NCBI GenBank assembly: GCA_025766275.1
Contig: JAFKAC010000039.1
Coordinates: 62,001-126,000 of the forward strand
Direction: 5' to 3'
DNA length: 64,000 bases
DNA from: Lactarius indigo
Taxonomy: Eukaryota > Basidiomycota > Agaricomycetes > Russulales > Russulaceae
The notes beneath the pieces were generated by a model. It had not been told where the DNA came from and did no database searches. It was given only the letters and a program-made list of their open reading frames with translations. Of this stretch, positions 61,411 through 64,000 are shown piece by piece; positions within the stretch are counted from its first letter, which is position 1, and each line of letters begins with the position of its first letter. The translations under genes and the position numbers were made by a program.

Positions 61411-64000
61411 CTAGTATCCGTCGAGAAGGACCATCAATACTACGCATTGTGCTTGCCATGGTCGCCGCCCGGTAAAGTATCGTGATGGCGGCGATTGTTT
61501 CATTCCGCGTCTTATACTCTCCCGTGCGAGTTGGAATGGGGTCTTGCCTTCTTTGTTCTTCGCATTTAGATCCGCACTGTGCCTGAGAAGTAACCAAGCT
61601 GCCTCGAGCAGCACCACACGTGATGCTAGGTGTAGGGGAGTTTCGTGATTGTTGTCTGGCGCGTTCACGTCCGCACCACGCTCCGTTAATAATTGCATAA
61701 CATCGAAAATATCTTCGTCATAGGCATGCTTGTTTTCTAGCACTCGGTGCAATGGGGTCCTGCCCGAGAGGTTCGCCGCTTTGACACCCGCACCACAGTC
61801 GAGGAGCAACCGCACTGACTCGAGATCCAGAAGGGAAGATGCGAAATGTAACGGGGTTTCGCCTTTCTTATTTCGTGCATTCACGGCCGCTCCACGCTCC
61901 ATTAATAGTTGTACAAAATCGAATCGGCTCTGACCTTTCCGGCCGTCTTCCTGGACCCACAGCCAGAACAATGGGGTCTGGCCCTGGTTGTCCGCTGCGT
62001 TGACGTCCGCGCCATAGTCGAGGAGTGACCGCATTGATTTGAGTTCCAGATAACCCGATGCCAAATGTAACGGGGTTCCGTCACCCTCGTCTCGTGCGTT
62101 CACGTCCGCACCACGCTCCATTAATAGCTGTATGGCACCGAAAAACGTTTTGTCACGGGCACACCCGCGTATCACCACAAAGTGCAATGGAGTCTGGCCA
62201 AAGTTGTCCACCGCATGGACACCCGCACCACGGTCGAGGAGTAACCGCACCGACTCCAGATCCAGAAAGAAAGATGCCAAATGTAACGGGGTTTCACCGT
62301 CCTTATCTTGTGCATTCACGGCCACTCCACGCTCCATTAATAGTTGTACAAAATCGAATCGGCTCTGAGCTTCCGAGTAGTTTTCCCACTCCCACAGCCG
62401 GAACAATGGGGTCCGTCCCTGGTTGTCCGTTGCGTTGACGTCCGCGCCATGGTCTAGGAGTGACCGCATTGATCTGAATTTCAGATGACCCGATGCTAAA
62501 TGTAACGGGGTTTCGTCGTTCACGTCTCGTGCGTTCACGTCCGCACCACGCTCCATTAGTAGTTGTACAAAATCGAATTGGCCCTGAGCTTTCGAGTCCT
62601 TTCCCCGGTCCCACAGCCGGAACAGTGGGGTCCGGCCCCAGTTGTCCGTTGCGTTGACGTCCGCGCCATGGTCTAGGAGTGACCGCATTGATCTGAATTC
62701 CAGATTACCCGATACCAAATGTAATGGGGTTTCGTCGTTCACGTCTCGTGCGTTCACGTCCGCACCACGCTCCATTAATAATTGTACAAAATCGAATTGG
62801 CTCTGAGCTTTCGAGTCCTTTCCCCGGTCCCACAGCCGGAACAGTGGGGTCCGGCCCCAGTTATCCGTTGCGTTGACGTCCGCGCCATGGTCGAGGAGTG
62901 ACCGCATTGATTCGAAATCCAGATTACCCGATGCCAAATGTAACGGGGTTTCGTCGTCCTTGCCTCGTGCGTTCACATCCCCACCGCGTTCAAGTAATAA
63001 CTGAGCTACTTCGAAACGCCCCTTGGTCGCTGCCAGATGTAGTGGTGTCGAGAGGCTTTTCTCCCGGGCATTTACATCCGCGCCATGCTCAAGCAGAAAA
63101 TGCACCGCGCCAACTGCCAAATTGTTAGGCCATTGAATCACAGTGTGTAGTGGAGTCTCTTCCGCTAGTCCACGAACGTCAACGTTCGCGCCGTGTTGCA
63201 GTAGGAATTCCGCGACCCGGGTATGTTGGGCTTGCAATGCCACGACCAGCGGAAAGCCGTGTACGCCGCCAAGAATGTTTACTTCCTGTGGATGTTTCTT
63301 GACGAGGTGCTCAACGAGGTCATAAAATCCACAAAGCGCGGAATAGTACAAGGGACGGGGTCTTGGTTTCGGAGTTTCCCGGACCCTGAATAGAAGTGTT
63401 CTTCGGTCTATATTATATGTCTGGACCCACGCTTCAAAATGCGGCTTATCCGAATCGAAGAGTGTCTCCATCGTACGTGTAACATGTGACGATACGCTCC
63501 CGACCTGCGCGTGAGAAACCCAGTGCTCGGCAGCATACTCAGCCAGAGGCATTGCCTGGGCGTTGATGTGACCGCCCAAATGGAGTAGAACTCCAAGGGA
63601 TGCCCGGGCAAGGGTCGCGTGCGCAGCGTCGGGGAGAATGTGATAATGCGAAATATCTTTCGAAGTCGCAAGACGATCCGATGTAAGGAATTCCTTCACC
63701 GAAAAGTGCGAAAATTGGACCACTCGCCAACCATGTCTGCCAACGACAGTAATCAGGCTTGGACATGCGGAGAGCAACTCTCGTTCTTGGTCCTTCGACC
63801 GCCAATCCGCATTGAATGTCGGGACTTCTCCTTTGCTCCCATCCCAGTCGAAAGCAAGGATCTCCGCAAGCTCCTCGACACGAAGAGGTCGAATAGCCAC
63901 GGCCAGGCATTGAAGTAGGCGCAGGACATGATCTTGGTTCATTTCAGGAATCTCCTCTAGGATCCGCTTGTAGGTCTCGTCCAGAGTTTTGGGCAGTTTG
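61411..64000 (-). CDS. NACHT-ankyrin STAND protein, C-terminal part (runs off the window)
   Basis: The frame is open from the window edge to TAG at 61411, at least 863 codons. The first 100 residues match the winged-helix region after a fungal NACHT NTPase (LDETYKRILEEIPEM, LRVEELAEILAFDWDG, VVQFSHFSVKEFLTSDRL). The NACHT domain itself would lie beyond 64000. From about residue 190 onward there are some 16 ankyrin repeats (TPLHLAS...LLDHGADVNA). Several are organised as a 73-residue, 219-bp double unit that is nearly identical at DNA level (about 62420-62940). Such proteins are NLR-like immune or allorecognition receptors, with the repeats as sensor. The C-terminal 50 residues are basic and not repeat-like. 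No break is visible. Confidence 0.85.
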   Translation of the reverse strand, partial: KLPKTLDETYKRILEEIPEMNQDHVLRLLQCLAVAIRPLRVEELAEILAFDWDGSKGEVPTFNADWRSKDQERELLSACPSLITVVGRHGWRVVQFSHFSVKEFLTSDRLATSKDISHYHILPDAAHATLARASLGVLLHLGGHINAQAMPLAEYAAEHWVSHAQVGSVSSHVTRTMETLFDSDKPHFEAWVQTYNIDRRTLLFRVRETPKPRPRPLYYSALCGFYDLVEHLVKKHPQEVNILGGVHGFPLVVALQAQHTRVAEFLLQHGANVDVRGLAEETPLHTVIQWPNNLAVGAVHFLLEHGADVNAREKSLSTPLHLAATKGRFEVAQLLLERGGDVNARGKDDETPLHLASGNLDFESMRSLLDHGADVNATDNWGRTPLFRLWDRGKDSKAQSQFDFVQLLMERGADVNARDVNDETPLHLVSGNLEFRSMRSLLDHGADVNATDNWGRTPLFRLWDRGKDSKAQGQFDFVQLLMERGADVNARDVNDETPLHLASGHLKFRSMRSLLDHGADVNATDNQGRTPLFRLWEWENYSEAQSRFDFVQLLMERGVAVNAQDKDGETPLHLASFFLDLESVRLLLDRGAGVHAVDNFGQTPLHFVVIRGCARDKTFFGAIQLLMERGADVNARDEGDGTPLHLASGYLELKSMRSLLDYGADVNAADNQGQTPLFWLWVQEDGRKGQSRFDFVQLLMERGAAVNARNKKGETPLHFASSLLDLESVRLLLDCGAGVKAANLSGRTPLHRVLENKHAYDEDIFDVMQLLTERGADVNAPDNNHETPLHLASRVVLLEAAWLLLRHSADLNAKNKEGKTPFQLARESIRRGMKQSPPSRYFTGRRPWQAQCVVLMVLLDGY

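Overview
This 64-kb window is a transposon graveyard from a filamentous fungus, almost certainly a basidiomycete of the class Agaricomycetes. The evidence is a fungal STAND 'Goodbye' N-terminal domain, a NACHT-ankyrin STAND gene, a Plavaka-type DNA transposon, chromodomain-bearing Ty3 elements, ABC-transporter remnants with 40-60 nt introns, and no bacterial features. The genus cannot be fixed from the sequence.

Left part (1-25.9 kb). A spliced Goodbye-domain gene (2195-12421, +) ends in four phase-1 tandem repeat exons. A full-length chromovirus, called A1 here (3010-10816, TSD GGCGG), sits exactly at one of its 5' splice sites. Next come minus-strand remnants of two ABC transporters: an ABCC-type NBD1 region lies between two halves of a PDR/ABCG membrane domain. 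The ABCC part is split by a second chromovirus, called C here (16068-24003, TSD CACTA).

Middle part (25.9-56.1 kb). One decayed Plavaka-type DNA transposon appears to span about 25889-56090. Its transposase is on the minus strand, a divergent companion gene is on the plus strand, and its ends are related inverted sequences. Its transposase is split by B, a minus-strand LTR element (30069-42911, TSD TCCAT). B carries one 2008-codon ORF with eroded RT, RNase H and integrase homology, a BTB domain and a zinc knuckle. A Copia element (30389-36047) lies inside one LTR of B. The companion gene is split by A2, a second A-family chromovirus (44913-53547, TSD TTATC), whose integrase is broken by a solo LTR of another family (49740-50554, TSD CACCC).

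Right part (56.1-64 kb). It holds fragments of a Cch1-like calcium channel around a solo LTR of family C (57889-58467, TSD CTCAG), a long pyrimidine-rich stretch, and a NACHT-ankyrin gene (minus) that runs off the window.

Main points: (1) a conserved 267-codon ORF overlaps the pol C-terminal extension of A1 and A2 in another frame, and nucleotide divergence between the copies drops about threefold across most of it; (2) B moved recently (LTRs differ at 1 of 404 sites) although its long open pol frame has lost catalytic motifs and gained a BTB domain; (3) all three internally complete Ty3-type families have an 11-nt primer site matching their own predicted 5' RNA end, which suggests Tf1/sushi-like self-priming, whereas the Copia element has a half-tRNA-iMet primer site; (4) the Gag proteins of A and C have no AUG and share a GTG in similar context; (5) the inter-LTR differences and premature stops that can be assigned are almost all CpG transitions.
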